Of a stretch of DNA of 64,000 nt, positions 1-9,645 are shown piece by piece. The stretch's first letter is position 1, and each line of letters opens with the position of its first letter. The translations under genes were made by a program, and so were the position numbers. Source of the stretch: Oceanihabitans sp. 2_MG-2023 (GTDB lineage Bacteria > Bacteroidota > Bacteroidia > Flavobacteriales > Flavobacteriaceae); contig NZ_JAUOQT010000001.1 in the NCBI RefSeq assembly GCF_030547245.1, positions 744,001 through 808,000 on the forward strand, read 5' to 3'. The notes below the pieces were generated by a model. It was not told where the DNA came from. It worked only from the letters and a program-made list of their open reading frames with translations, and did not search any database.

Positions 1-1569
1 TATAATAATATTCAATTAGGTAGTTTGATTGAAATTCAAGGTTTATCTTCAGAAGACAGAGGTAAAATTACTGACGCAGCAGATTATTTAAATTTAGTTG
101 TTGATGTGGAAGTTTCTTATAATTTAGAAGGAACTGTTTTTGATGATGATAACCAAAACGGAAGCCAAGAAACAGAAGAAGCTAATTTAGAGGACATAAG
201 AGTAACATTATATGCAGACAGCAATAATGATGGTATTTTAGATGATAATGATGTGCAATTAGATATTACATCTACAGACGAAAACGGTTATTACAACTTT
301 ACAGATATTAGTGAAGAAGATATATTGGTGGTTGTAACAGTACCAGAAGATACAGAAGAAATTACTTATACTTCAACTACAGATGACGTGATTGTAATTA
401 CTTCTACCGAAGATGTTACTGGAGTTGATTTTGGTATTGATGAAACCTTCATTATTAGCTATTACATTGAAGGAGTTGTGTTTGATGATGATAACAGTAG
501 CGCTACTTACGACGATGGTGAAGCATATTTAAATAACATCCCTGTTGTTTTATATGCAGACACTAACAATAATGGAGTGCTAGATGCGGATGATCTAAAA
601 TTAGAAATAACTACTTCCGATGAAAATGGATACTATAGTTTTACTAACGTAAGCCATGAAAATGTGTTTGTAGTTGTAGTTACACCTGAAGATTCAAACG
701 ATAACTTATACACATTAACAACAGAAGAAATAGTTACTATTAGCTCTACCGAAGATGTTACAGGAGTTGATTTTGGGATTAACGAAGAAATAGTAGAGAG
801 ATTTAATATTTCTGGAGTTGTTTGGGATGATAACAATAGGGATGGTGTAAAAGACCCATCAGAAACACCTTTACCAAATATTATTGTTAACTTATTTAAT
901 GATGTAAATGGTAATGGAATTTTAGATTCTGGAGATGAATATCTAGAAACTAAGTTTACATCATTTGCAAACCCTAATTATTCCTTTAACGATGTTACTC
1001 CTGGTAATAAAATTGTATATGCAATAACACCGCAAAACAATCCTCCATTTCTATGGTTCTTTACTACTTTTGATTTAGATAATGGAACGCAAAATCCAGA
1101 CGGTATTTATGCGTTTGATTTGCAGGAAACTACCGAAAATGTTGATTTTGGAATAGACAGATTATCGGGTAACTCTAAAGTTGCTGCCGAGGAAGAAGAT
1201 CAAACAAAAGAAAAATCTGAAGATCCTTTAAATAATAATGAAGCAGTTGTTCAAAATCCAGAAGTAAGAGCGTTTGCTCAAGTTGAACAAGATTTAGATG
1301 CAGAATCATTAGAATTATTTAATGGTATAAAATTATATCCAAATCCTTCAACGAAATTCATTATTGTAAAATCGGATTTACTAGATGAGAATACAGTCGT
1401 TAATATTTACAGTATAACAGGTAAGTTAATTATGACAAAAGATTATAGTGAAGAGTCTAGTTTAAGTGAAGTAAAGTTTAATTTAGACAAGCTAAGTGCT
1501 GGTTTATATCTAGCAAAAATTTCAACTGGTAATAATAAAACAATAGTTAAAAGATTTGTTAAACAATAA
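1..1569 (+). CDS. SdrD B-like repeat protein with T9SS sorting domain (5' partial)
   Basis: The reading frame is open to the first base of the window, so the N-terminus lies outside. The visible part has three tandem SdrD/Cna-B-like domains of about 110 residues, each opening with a GxVxDDxN motif, carrying acidic DxNxDGxxDxxD loops likely to bind calcium, and closing with VDFGI. An acidic, Lys/Glu-rich linker follows. The last 85 residues form a type A T9SS sorting domain (LYPNPSTKFIIV near its start, ending in a basic RFVKQ tail). By family knowledge the protein is exported by T9SS and anchored on or released from the cell surface, probably as an adhesin or structural protein. Repeats 1 and 2 are much more alike than repeat 3, which suggests a recent duplication. 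The ligand is unknown. Confidence 0.88.
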   Translation, partial: YNNIQLGSLIEIQGLSSEDRGKITDAADYLNLVVDVEVSYNLEGTVFDDDNQNGSQETEEANLEDIRVTLYADSNNDGILDDNDVQLDITSTDENGYYNFTDISEEDILVVVTVPEDTEEITYTSTTDDVIVITSTEDVTGVDFGIDETFIISYYIEGVVFDDDNSSATYDDGEAYLNNIPVVLYADTNNNGVLDADDLKLEITTSDENGYYSFTNVSHENVFVVVVTPEDSNDNLYTLTTEEIVTISSTEDVTGVDFGINEEIVERFNISGVVWDDNNRDGVKDPSETPLPNIIVNLFNDVNGNGILDSGDEYLETKFTSFANPNYSFNDVTPGNKIVYAITPQNNPPFLWFFTTFDLDNGTQNPDGIYAFDLQETTENVDFGIDRLSGNSKVAAEEEDQTKEKSEDPLNNNEAVVQNPEVRAFAQVEQDLDAESLELFNGIKLYPNPSTKFIIVKSDLLDENTVVNIYSITGKLIMTKDYSEESSLSEVKFNLDKLSAGLYLAKISTGNNKTIVKRFVKQ

Positions 1570-1585
1570 TTAAGCTTATTTATTT

Positions 1586-1624
1586 GGAAACCAAAAAGCC
1601 GCTTTAAGCGGCTTTTTTGGTTCC
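1586..1624. terminator. Intrinsic terminator after the SdrD-B gene
   Basis: A long inverted repeat is centred on GCCGC-TTTAA-GCGGC. It is flanked by A- and T-runs and by outer GGAA/TTCC pairs, so it could work on both strands. It begins 17 nt after the stop codon of the SdrD-B gene. Confidence 0.9.
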
Positions 1625-1631
1625 ATTAATG

Positions 1632-1639
1632 TATATTTG
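1632..1639 (+). promoter_or_regulatory. Candidate -7 element for the DUF4254 gene
   Basis: TATATTTG matches the Bacteroidota -7 consensus TAnnTTTG and lies 18 nt before the ATG of the next gene. No TTTG is correctly spaced upstream, because that position is inside the terminator stem, so support is only partial. Confidence 0.35.
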
Positions 1640-1657
1640 TAGTCTAATAATTAAAAT

Positions 1658-2266
1658 ATGTTTTCAGAAAAAGCGAATAAAATATTTCAAGACGTAATTA
1701 ATACATATCACGTTTTAAATACTGTAGATCAACCTTTCAATAATATTTATAATAAAGAAAAGAACTTATTAGAACATTTATTATACAGAAAATGTTGGAT
1801 AGATACTGTACAATGGCATTATGAAGACATTATTAGAGATCCACAAATAGATCCTGTAGCTGCATTAAAATTAAAACGCCAAATAGACGCTTCTAATCAA
1901 GATAGAACAGATATGGTAGAATATATTGATAGCTATTTTTTAGAAAAACATAAAGAAGTCTCAGTAAAGAAGAATGCTACCATTAATACAGAGAGTCCAG
2001 CTTGGGGAATTGATCGTTTATCTATTTTAGCTTTAAAAGTTTATCACATGAACGAAGAAGCTACTCGAACAAATGCTACAGATGTACATAAAGCTGCCTG
2101 CCAAAAGAAACTAGACATCTTATTAGAACAACGTGTAGACTTATCAACAGCAATTGATACCTTGTTAAATGATATTGCAAATGGCGATAAATACATGAAA
2201 GTATACAAACAAATGAAAATGTATAACGATGATGAGCTAAACCCAGTTTTACGAAACCAAAAGTAA
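1658..2266 (+). CDS. DUF4254 domain-containing protein
   Basis: A 202-residue, largely helical, soluble protein without signal peptide or membrane segment. Its sequence (LLYRKCWIDTVQWHYED near residue 45, then an Asn/Asp-rich helix) matches my knowledge of the DUF4254 family, which is found in Bacteroidota next to LPS glycosyltransferase genes. Here too a GT9 glycosyltransferase follows 56 nt downstream on the same strand, so a role with that enzyme in lipopolysaccharide or other glycan assembly is a reasonable inference. The biochemical function is not established. ATG at 1658 follows a candidate -7 box. Confidence 0.8.
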   Translation: MFSEKANKIFQDVINTYHVLNTVDQPFNNIYNKEKNLLEHLLYRKCWIDTVQWHYEDIIRDPQIDPVAALKLKRQIDASNQDRTDMVEYIDSYFLEKHKEVSVKKNATINTESPAWGIDRLSILALKVYHMNEEATRTNATDVHKAACQKKLDILLEQRVDLSTAIDTLLNDIANGDKYMKVYKQMKMYNDDELNPVLRNQK

Positions 2267-2322
2267 CTCGTGTTTTTCCGTTTAAGAAACCACTTTCTTA
2301 AAAAGAAATACTTATAGGTTTT

Positions 2323-3333
2323 ATGAAAACACCAAAACATATATTAGTAATTAGGCTTTCAGCAATGGGAGATGTAGCAATGACAGTTCCTGTATTAAGC
2401 GCATTTACCCAACAGCATCCAAATGTAAAAATCACTTTCTTAACACGTGAGTTTTTTAGTCCTTTTTTTAGAGATTTAAAAAATGTTACAGTTTATTCCA
2501 TTGATTTAAAAGGCAAGCATAAAGGAGTTTTCGGACTCTATAAGCTTTCAAAAGAATTAAAAAAACTCCAGATAGATGCAGTTGCAGACTTGCATAATGT
2601 TTTACGAACTAAAATTTTAAAAGCCTTTTTCTTTGGAATCCCTTTTGTTCAAATAAATAAAGGTAGAGCTGAAAAAAAAGCATTAATTTCTGGGAAAGTT
2701 TTTAAACAATTAAAATCAACCCATGAAAGGTATGCTGATGTTTTTAAAGTCCTTGGCTTACCTATAGATCTAACCAAGCCTACTTTTTCAGAAAAAATTA
2801 GCCTTCCAAAAAAGATGCTTTCTATAACTGGAGAAAAAACTAAAAAATGGATTGGTATTGCTCCTTTTGCAACCTATAAAAGTAAAATGTATCCTTTAGA
2901 AGCTATGCAAATAGTTATTGAAGCACTTTCCAAGAAGCACACTATTTTTCTATTTGGAGGAAAACAAGATATACCAGAGTTACAAAGGTTAGAGCGAAAC
3001 TCGAATGTAATTAATTTAGCAGGCCAATTAAGTTTAAATGAAGAATTAGATGTGATTTCTAATTTAGACGTTATGTTGTCTATGGATTCAGGTAATGCAC
3101 ATCTAGCTGCTATGCTAGGTAAAAAAGCGGTTACTATTTGGGGTGTTACTCATCCATTTGCTGGTTTTTATCCGTTTAACCAACCTGAAAATTATGCATT
3201 ATTAGCAGATAGAAAACAATATCCATTAATACCAACTTCTATTTATGGAAACAAGTTTCCTGAAGGTTATGAAAATGCCGCAAAAAGTATTTCGACACAA
3301 AAAATTATTGACTTAATAAATACTATTCTTTAA
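2323..3333 (+). CDS. Glycosyltransferase family 9 (heptosyltransferase-like)
   Basis: 336 residues, the usual size for ADP-heptose:LPS heptosyltransferases (RfaF/WaaF-like, GT9, GT-B fold). The N-terminus carries the typical HILVIRLSAMGDVAM strand-loop motif and the C-terminal half has the nucleotide-sugar site SMDSGNAHLAAMLG followed by VTIWG. It is expected to act on the cytoplasmic face of the inner membrane, adding a sugar to LPS core or a related glycan. Actual donor and acceptor cannot be read from sequence, and many Bacteroidota lack heptose in their LPS. It pairs with the DUF4254 gene upstream. Confidence 0.87.
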   Translation: MKTPKHILVIRLSAMGDVAMTVPVLSAFTQQHPNVKITFLTREFFSPFFRDLKNVTVYSIDLKGKHKGVFGLYKLSKELKKLQIDAVADLHNVLRTKILKAFFFGIPFVQINKGRAEKKALISGKVFKQLKSTHERYADVFKVLGLPIDLTKPTFSEKISLPKKMLSITGEKTKKWIGIAPFATYKSKMYPLEAMQIVIEALSKKHTIFLFGGKQDIPELQRLERNSNVINLAGQLSLNEELDVISNLDVMLSMDSGNAHLAAMLGKKAVTIWGVTHPFAGFYPFNQPENYALLADRKQYPLIPTSIYGNKFPEGYENAAKSISTQKIIDLINTIL

Positions 3334-3351
3334 AGTTTTTAGAACTAAAAA

Positions 3352-3386
3352 CAAAAAACCCTACTCCAAAGAGTAGGGCTCATTTT
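3352..3386. terminator. Bidirectional terminator between GT9 and reductase genes
   Basis: CCCTACTC and GAGTAGGG form an 8-bp GC-containing stem around a CAAA loop. On the plus strand a short T-run follows. On the minus strand the stem is followed by six T, so it also suits the convergent gene that ends at 3590. The 200 nt between this hairpin and 3590 are very AT-rich and I recognise nothing in them. Confidence 0.75.
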
Positions 3387-3589
3387 AAACTTACCATAAA
3401 ATAAATAATCCCTAACTATTATCATTTATTGTTTAAAACTAGAACGAATATATTTGGTTTATTTTTTAAAAAAAATTAACCTCTAGGAAAAGATAATATA
3501 ATCGTTAAAGTGTATATTTTTTAAGCTAAAACTATATTTTCATCGATAAAATGTTATTTCGGGAAAGATTTTCATCTTTTTTTTACCTA

Positions 3590-4645
3590 TTAAACATCAT
3601 CGTAATCTACTATAATTTTAGAAGTTTTTGGGTGTGCTTGGCAAGTTAAAATTAAACCTTCAGCCAATTCGCTAGCGGTTAAAATATTATTTTGCCTCAT
3701 GGTTGCTTCCCCTTCTTTAATTCTTGCAATACAACTACTGCAAATTCCACCTTGACAAGAATAAGGAGCGTCTAAGTCTTCATCTAAAGCAGCTTCAAGA
3801 ATAGATTGTTTTTGAGACATGGTAAATGTTGTTGTTTCATCATCTACTGTAATTGTGATTTCTGTTTTACCATTATCAGTAACTTCTTCATTTATAGGAG
3901 CAGGTTTTGCTGCTTTAAAAAGCTCAAAATGTATTCTATCTTCGTTAATATCATGCGCTGTTAAAACATTTTTAACGGTATGTATCATTGCTTCAGGTCC
4001 ACAAAGGTAAAAAGCATCTACTTCTACATGCTTATACTTGTTTTTCATTACATAATTCACAGTACTTTTTTCAATCCTTCCAAAAATAGCATCGTCTTCA
4101 TCTGCTTGGCTAAATAAAAATTGAATTGAAAATCGTTCTTTATATGTATGTTGTAACTCTAACAATTCATTTAAAAACATGGTGTCTTTAGTTGTTTTGT
4201 TTCCGTAAACTAGAATTACTTTACTATGCACTTCTTCTTCTAAAGCACATTTTACAATACTTAAAACAGGCGTAATACCACTTCCTGCAGCAAAAGCAGC
4301 TATGTTTTTTGTTATAGAGTCGTTAGGTGTAAAAACAAATCTTCCTTTTGGCGAGGCGACTTCTAATGTGTCTCCAACTTTTAGAATGTTATTTGCGTAT
4401 GCAGAAAAAGTTCCTCCTTCTACTTCTTTTACAGCTACTTTTAGAGTGTCACTTTTTGGCGAAGTACATAAAGAGTAATCACGTCTTACCTCTTTTCCTT
4501 CAATTGTAGTTTTTAAGGTAATATATTGACCAGCTTTAAAAGTAAAGTTTTCTTTTAGGTTTTCAGGTACATTAAAGCTTATACTTACTGCTTTTTCAGT
4601 TTCTCTATGTATCTCTTTAATGGTTAATTTATGAAATTGTGACAT
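3590..4645 (-). CDS. PaaE-like flavin/2Fe-2S oxidoreductase
   Basis: Three modules in order: an FAD-binding barrel with RDYSLCTS (residues 55-62), an NAD(P)-binding domain with GSGITP near residue 122, and a C-terminal plant-type 2Fe-2S ferredoxin domain with Cys at about 297, 302, 305 and 335. This order is that of PaaE, the reductase of phenylacetyl-CoA epoxidase, and of class IA dioxygenase reductases. It moves electrons from NAD(P)H through FAD to the iron-sulfur centre and on to an oxygenase. No paaABCD or other oxygenase gene lies in the window, so the partner is unknown. I chose the Met at 4645 (MSQFHKLTIKEI); the Met ten codons upstream lies inside the candidate promoter. Confidence 0.85.
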   Translation of the reverse strand: MSQFHKLTIKEIHRETEKAVSISFNVPENLKENFTFKAGQYITLKTTIEGKEVRRDYSLCTSPKSDTLKVAVKEVEGGTFSAYANNILKVGDTLEVASPKGRFVFTPNDSITKNIAAFAAGSGITPVLSIVKCALEEEVHSKVILVYGNKTTKDTMFLNELLELQHTYKERFSIQFLFSQADEDDAIFGRIEKSTVNYVMKNKYKHVEVDAFYLCGPEAMIHTVKNVLTAHDINEDRIHFELFKAAKPAPINEEVTDNGKTEITITVDDETTTFTMSQKQSILEAALDEDLDAPYSCQGGICSSCIARIKEGEATMRQNNILTASELAEGLILTCQAHPKTSKIIVDYDDV

Positions 4646-4672
4646 GTTGTTATTTTTTGTAAAAATAAGAAA

Positions 4673-4706
4673 CAAAAATACGAATTACATTTTGTTTGTA
4701 ACAAAA
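4673..4706 (-). promoter_or_regulatory. Promoter of the PaaE-like reductase gene
   Basis: Read on the minus strand, TTTG is followed after 21 nt by TATTTTTG, fitting the Bacteroidota TTTG...TAnnTTTG pattern. The -7 box is about 28 nt upstream of the chosen ATG at 4645, which supports that start over the earlier Met codon. Confidence 0.5.
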
Positions 4707-4744
4707 AGGGTTTTTATATTACTAATCTTTAAAACCTAACCAAA

Positions 4745-6223
4745 ATGATAAAACGTTTTTTAGATTTAGAATGGAAACAATTTACTAGATCTGCAAGCTT
4801 TGGTAAAAGCCTTGTGTTAAAAATACTAATGCTCTTTTTTGCTTTATATTTTGTAGCTATGTTTTTAATCATGGGAATTGCAATGTACCCAATGCTTAAA
4901 AAAGTATTTCCAGAAAGTGACCCTTTTGTAATGTTTAATAGTTTTATTTTCTTCTGGGTTTTAGGCGACTTAGTGGTTCGGTTTTTCTTTCAAAAATTAC
5001 CAGTAATGAGTGTAAAACCACTACTTACACTACCAATAAAACGTAAAAAAGTAGTGAATTTTGTTTTAGGGAAATCTGCTCTCTCTTTTTTTAATTTCTT
5101 ACCATTATTTGCAATAATACCATTTGGAGTTACACTTATAGTAAAAGACTACAACGTTTCTACTGTTTTAGTTTGGATGCTTACCATTATTATAATTACA
5201 CAAATAAATAACTTCCTGAATTTTATTATTGAAAGCCTTTCTGCTAAAACAGAATTATCTTTTTTACCAATTATACTTTTAGCAGGCTCTCTTTTCGCTT
5301 TAAATCATTTTCAAATAATAAGTATTGCAGAAACCTTATCTAATGGAGTGCAGGCCATTGCTAATAATCCATTGTTCTTGATAGTTCCAATCTTAATATG
5401 GATTGGTTTATATCTTTATAATTTTAAAATACTTCGTAATAAATTGTTCTTAGATAGCTCTTTAAAAACAAAAACCCAAGAGGTAAATGTATCTAATCTA
5501 GAATGGACTAAAAAGTTTGGAGATATTGCGCCTTTTATGCAATTAGATTTAAAATTACTATGGCGAAATAAGCGACCTAAATCTTCGGTTTGGATGTTGT
5601 TTTTAGGACTATTATATGGTTTGTTCTTTTATCCAAATCCAATCTATCAAGACAAAGAATTTTTATTTGCGTTTGTTGGCATATTTGTAACTGGTATTTT
5701 TCTTATCAATTTTGGGCAATTTATTCCAGCTTGGGATAGTGGTTACTACAAAATGTTAATGAGCCAAAACATTAAATACAAACAATATTTAAAATCGAAG
5801 TACACATTAATGACGCTTAGTGTAATAATACTTTTTGTTTTAAGTATTCCTTACGTCTATTTTGGTTGGAAAATTTTACTCGCACATTTTGCTGCTGCAA
5901 TTTATAATATTGGTGTAAATACGTATGTCATTTTATTAGGTGGATCTTTTAATCGAAAAAAAATAGATTTAAATCAAAGAGCAGCTTTTAACTTTCAAGG
6001 TACAGGAGCAGTACAATGGATTATTGGTATACCATTAATGCTTTTACCAATGGGGATATTTGCCATTTTTAATTTCACTTTCCATTTTGAAATTGGCATT
6101 CTAGCGCTAATCCTTTTAGGAGTAATAGGAATTGTTTTCCACCAAAAAATAATGAAATTAATAACCAAAAAATATTTAGATTCTAAATATAAAATGATTG
6201 ATGCTTTTGATCACGATAACTAA
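4745..6223 (+). CDS. ABC transporter permease-like membrane protein (DUF5687)
   Basis: A 492-residue polytopic membrane protein with roughly ten to twelve hydrophobic segments (first at about 20-48) and positively charged internal loops such as LPIKRKKVV and LLWRNKRPKS. It resembles the DUF5687 family, which by size and topology is an ABC-2-type permease. The ATPase gene follows 11 nt downstream, so the two almost certainly form an exporter. The substrate is unknown. The gene diverges from the PaaE-like reductase, sharing a roughly 100-nt promoter region. Confidence 0.8.
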   Translation: MIKRFLDLEWKQFTRSASFGKSLVLKILMLFFALYFVAMFLIMGIAMYPMLKKVFPESDPFVMFNSFIFFWVLGDLVVRFFFQKLPVMSVKPLLTLPIKRKKVVNFVLGKSALSFFNFLPLFAIIPFGVTLIVKDYNVSTVLVWMLTIIIITQINNFLNFIIESLSAKTELSFLPIILLAGSLFALNHFQIISIAETLSNGVQAIANNPLFLIVPILIWIGLYLYNFKILRNKLFLDSSLKTKTQEVNVSNLEWTKKFGDIAPFMQLDLKLLWRNKRPKSSVWMLFLGLLYGLFFYPNPIYQDKEFLFAFVGIFVTGIFLINFGQFIPAWDSGYYKMLMSQNIKYKQYLKSKYTLMTLSVIILFVLSIPYVYFGWKILLAHFAAAIYNIGVNTYVILLGGSFNRKKIDLNQRAAFNFQGTGAVQWIIGIPLMLLPMGIFAIFNFTFHFEIGILALILLGVIGIVFHQKIMKLITKKYLDSKYKMIDAFDHDN

Positions 6224-6234
6224 AATATAACAAG

Positions 6235-6942
6235 ATGATAACTACTACAAATCTTTCTAAAAAATATAATACAAGTCAAGTTTTAAATATCGAAAGTTTA
6301 AATATTCCTAAAGGACAAAGTTTTGGTTTGGTTGGTAATAATGGCGCAGGAAAAACCACCTATTTTAGTTTGTTACTAGATTTAATTCAACCAACAACGG
6401 GACATATAAAAAACAATGACATACAGGTAAATCTAAGTGAAGACTGGAAACCTTTTACTTCTTCTTTTATAGACGAAAGCTTTTTAATAGGTTACCTAAC
6501 AGCAGAAGAATACTTTTATTTTATTGGTGAGCTTAGAGGCCAAAATAAAGCAGATGTAGATGCATTAGTCTCTAATTTCGAAGACTTTTTTCATGGTGAA
6601 ATCCTTGGTCAGAAAAAATATCTAAGAGATTTAAGTAAAGGAAACCAAAAAAAAGCAGGAATAGTTGCTGCACTTATTGGTAATCCAGAAGTAATTATTT
6701 TAGATGAACCTTTTGCTAATTTAGATCCAACAACCCAAATAAAACTAAAACAAATAGTAAAAGATTTAGCACAAAAACAAGGGGTAACAGTACTTATTTC
6801 TAGCCACGATTTAATGCATGTTACAGATGTTTGCGAACGTATTGTTGTTCTAGAAAAAGGAGAAATAGTTAAAGATCTTGTTACAAGTCAAGAAACCCTT
6901 AAAGAGCTGGAAGCACACTTTGCAGGAATAGAAAAAATCTAA
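6235..6942 (+). CDS. ABC transporter ATP-binding protein
   Basis: A single 235-residue nucleotide-binding domain. Walker A is GNNGAGKTT (34-42), the signature is LSKGNQKK near 133-140, Walker B is VIILDEPF near 151, and the switch His lies in SSHD. The signature departs from the classic LSGGQ, as is common in ABC-2 exporters of the CcmA type. It lies 11 nt after the DUF5687 permease gene and should energise that permease. Nothing in the sequence tells the substrate. Confidence 0.92.
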   Translation: MITTTNLSKKYNTSQVLNIESLNIPKGQSFGLVGNNGAGKTTYFSLLLDLIQPTTGHIKNNDIQVNLSEDWKPFTSSFIDESFLIGYLTAEEYFYFIGELRGQNKADVDALVSNFEDFFHGEILGQKKYLRDLSKGNQKKAGIVAALIGNPEVIILDEPFANLDPTTQIKLKQIVKDLAQKQGVTVLISSHDLMHVTDVCERIVVLEKGEIVKDLVTSQETLKELEAHFAGIEKI

Positions 6943-7058
6943 AAACACCTCGTTTTTATAGCTAAATTAAAAAAGATGCGTATTTTTACGTGCTTATGCA
7001 GTATTTATATAATATTTGCCTGAGTTTATAGTTATTTATTTGATTAAATACACAACTT

Positions 7059-9632
7059 TTGAAAACAAGATACCAAATTATATTAGTCCTTTTAGTTTCT
7101 GTTACTTTAATAACAAGTTGTTCTAGAAAAAAGAATAGTTTTATTAGCCGAAATTATCACGCACTTGCTGCAAGAGACAATACACTTTTTAATGGCTTTA
7201 ATTCGCTTGAAGAAGGCAGAGAAAACCTAAACCAAAGTTATACCGATAATTATTGGGAAATCCTTCCAATAGAGAGAATGGAGGTTTTTGAAGAGGTAAC
7301 TCTTCCTGGTCAAAATAAAAATGAAAGCTTTAGTAGAGCTGAAGAAAAAGCAGTAAAAGCCATCCAAAAACATGGTATGAATATTCAAGGAAAAGAATAT
7401 AACTACCAAATAGACGAAGCTTATTTACTTTTAGGAAAAGCTCGTTATTTCGACCAACGTTTTGTTCCTGCATTAGAGTCTTTTAACTATATTTTATACA
7501 AATACGCAACAAGTAATAAAATAAACCAAGCTAAAATTTGGAGAGAAAAAGCGAATATTCGTTTAGAAAATGAAGAGCTTGCTATTAAAAACTTAAAAAG
7601 ACTTTTAGATCAAGAAGAATTAAAAGATCAAGATTTAGCAGATGCAACCTCTATACTTGCACAGGCATATATAAACACAAAATCTTTAGATAGCGCACTT
7701 ACACAAATAGACATCGCATCAAACGCAACCAAAAGTGATGATGAACGTGGAAGATATCGTTTTATACAAGGGCAATTATACAACGCTTTAGGAGACAAAG
7801 ACAGTGCTAATATTGCTTTCGATAGAGTTATAGATCTAAATCGAAGTACACCACGAATGTACCTTATTAGTGCGCATATTGAAAAAGCAAAAAATTTCGA
7901 CTATAACGAAGGAAACAAACTTGAGTTTTTAGAGTTACTTACAGATTTAGAAGAAAACCGAGAGAACAGACCTTATTTAGATAAAATTTATCATCAAATT
8001 GCCGAATATCATTTAACAAATCAATCCGATTCTTTAGCACTTGCTTATTATAATAAATCGCTAAGAACCAACTCTAAAGATAAAGTTTTAAAAGCGAAAA
8101 ACTATGAGATTATTGGTGATATGAAATTCATAGCTGCTGCATATAAAAGTGCAGGGGATTATTACGACAGTACTATGACTAATATGGTCGTAAACACCAA
8201 GCCATACAGAGTAATTAAACGCAAAAGAGACAATCTTGAAGATGTTATTTTATATGAAGATATAGCAAAAAATAACGATAGTATATTAAAATTAGTTTCT
8301 TTGTCTAAAGAAGAGAAGTTAGCTTATTTTAAGACACATATAGAAAATCTTAAAATAGAAGCAGAAAAAGAAAAAGAAAGACTTGAAACTGCAGAAAGAA
8401 ACAAAGGTATAGCAGTTGCTAATAATAACTTTGGTAAAACACAATCTGCATTAGGTGGAGGACAAGGATCCAGAGGTGGTCCAACTCCAGGTAAAGGATC
8501 TTCTTTTTATTTTTATAATACAACTACGGTAGCTTATGGTAAATCTGAATTTATTAAAGATTGGGGAGATCGTAAATTAGAAGACGATTGGAGGTGGTCT
8601 AGTAATAAAAACTCAAGAATAAACGCCACGGAAACAAATCCAACAATAACAAATGCTTCCGAAGAAGAATTATATAATCCTCAATTTTATATAGACCAAA
8701 TTCCTTCCGAAGAAAAAGTAGTAGATAGCATTGTAAAAGAAAGAAACTTTGCATACTACCAATTAGGTTTAATATATAAAGAGAAGTTTAAAGAATATCC
8801 TTTAGCTAAAAGTAAATTCACCCAGCTTTTAAATAATAATCCAGAAGAAAATTTAATCCTTCCTACAAAATATAACCTGTATAAGATTTATCAATTATTA
8901 GGAGACGAAGGGGAAGCTAACTTTACCAAAAAAGATATAACAACCAATTACCCAGATTCTAGATACGCTACTATTTTAAACAATCCAGAAGCAGCAAATC
9001 TAGAAGATGAAAATAGTCCTGAAACCATATATAAAAATCTATACAATCAATTTAGAAATCAAGAGTATGCACAAGTACTTTCTAATATAGATAACTATAT
9101 TACTGCTTTTGAAGCAGAAGCCATAGTTTCTAAATTTGAACTCCTTAAAGCAACAGCGACTGGTCGTTTATATGGTTATGAAGCGTATAAAAAAGCAATT
9201 AATTTTGTAGCACTTAATTATGCAAACACTCCAGAAGGAAAACAAGCACAAGAGTTGTCTAGCAACGCATTACCAAAACTTGCTAAAAAAGAGTTTGCCT
9301 CAGATAGCTTAAATGGTAATTATAAAGTGTTGTATAAATTCAGCACAGCTAACACACAAGATATGTCTAGCTTTGTAAAAACATTAAACGAAGTAATCTC
9401 TAATATTTCACATTATAACTTAACTACTTCAACAGATGTATATGATCAAGAAACAACATTTGTTGTAGTACATGGTTTAAAAAGTATAGATGGAGCAAAA
9501 GGGTTTGCTTACATATTAAGAGATGAGGATAGATATAAAATAACCAAGCCATCCATAGCAATTTCCTCTCCAAATTATCAAATTGTTCAGGTTCATAAAA
9601 ATTTGGACGAATATATTAAAGAGCACCAATAA
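7059..9632 (+). CDS. sprE: SprE-like TPR lipoprotein of T9SS and gliding
   Basis: 857 residues starting at a TTG, the only in-frame start after a stop at 7041. The N-terminus is a lipoprotein signal (hydrophobic stretch then LITSC, Cys21). TPR-like helices fill about 100-400, followed by a Gly-rich hinge and a conserved segment with SSFYFYNTTTVAYGKSEF and WGDRKLEDDWRWS, then more TPR and a C-terminal alpha/beta domain. Length and this central motif match SprE of Flavobacterium johnsoniae (PorW is the Porphyromonas counterpart), a lipoprotein needed for T9SS function and gliding. The bactofilin gene starts 13 nt after the stop, so sprE leads an operon that runs toward the ATP synthase genes. 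Confidence 0.85.
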   Translation: MKTRYQIILVLLVSVTLITSCSRKKNSFISRNYHALAARDNTLFNGFNSLEEGRENLNQSYTDNYWEILPIERMEVFEEVTLPGQNKNESFSRAEEKAVKAIQKHGMNIQGKEYNYQIDEAYLLLGKARYFDQRFVPALESFNYILYKYATSNKINQAKIWREKANIRLENEELAIKNLKRLLDQEELKDQDLADATSILAQAYINTKSLDSALTQIDIASNATKSDDERGRYRFIQGQLYNALGDKDSANIAFDRVIDLNRSTPRMYLISAHIEKAKNFDYNEGNKLEFLELLTDLEENRENRPYLDKIYHQIAEYHLTNQSDSLALAYYNKSLRTNSKDKVLKAKNYEIIGDMKFIAAAYKSAGDYYDSTMTNMVVNTKPYRVIKRKRDNLEDVILYEDIAKNNDSILKLVSLSKEEKLAYFKTHIENLKIEAEKEKERLETAERNKGIAVANNNFGKTQSALGGGQGSRGGPTPGKGSSFYFYNTTTVAYGKSEFIKDWGDRKLEDDWRWSSNKNSRINATETNPTITNASEEELYNPQFYIDQIPSEEKVVDSIVKERNFAYYQLGLIYKEKFKEYPLAKSKFTQLLNNNPEENLILPTKYNLYKIYQLLGDEGEANFTKKDITTNYPDSRYATILNNPEAANLEDENSPETIYKNLYNQFRNQEYAQVLSNIDNYITAFEAEAIVSKFELLKATATGRLYGYEAYKKAINFVALNYANTPEGKQAQELSSNALPKLAKKEFASDSLNGNYKVLYKFSTANTQDMSSFVKTLNEVISNISHYNLTTSTDVYDQETTFVVVHGLKSIDGAKGFAYILRDEDRYKITKPSIAISSPNYQIVQVHKNLDEYIKEHQ

Positions 9633-9645
9633 TAAAATAAGAGTC

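Noticed and set aside
3590-4645. PaaE-like reductase as part of a phenylacetate operon
   Set aside because: No paaABCD, paaK or paaZ nearby; only the reductase type can be claimed.
7059-7061. TTG start of sprE as a sign of a truncated gene
   Set aside because: A complete lipoprotein signal follows directly and a stop codon lies six codons upstream, so TTG is the genuine start.
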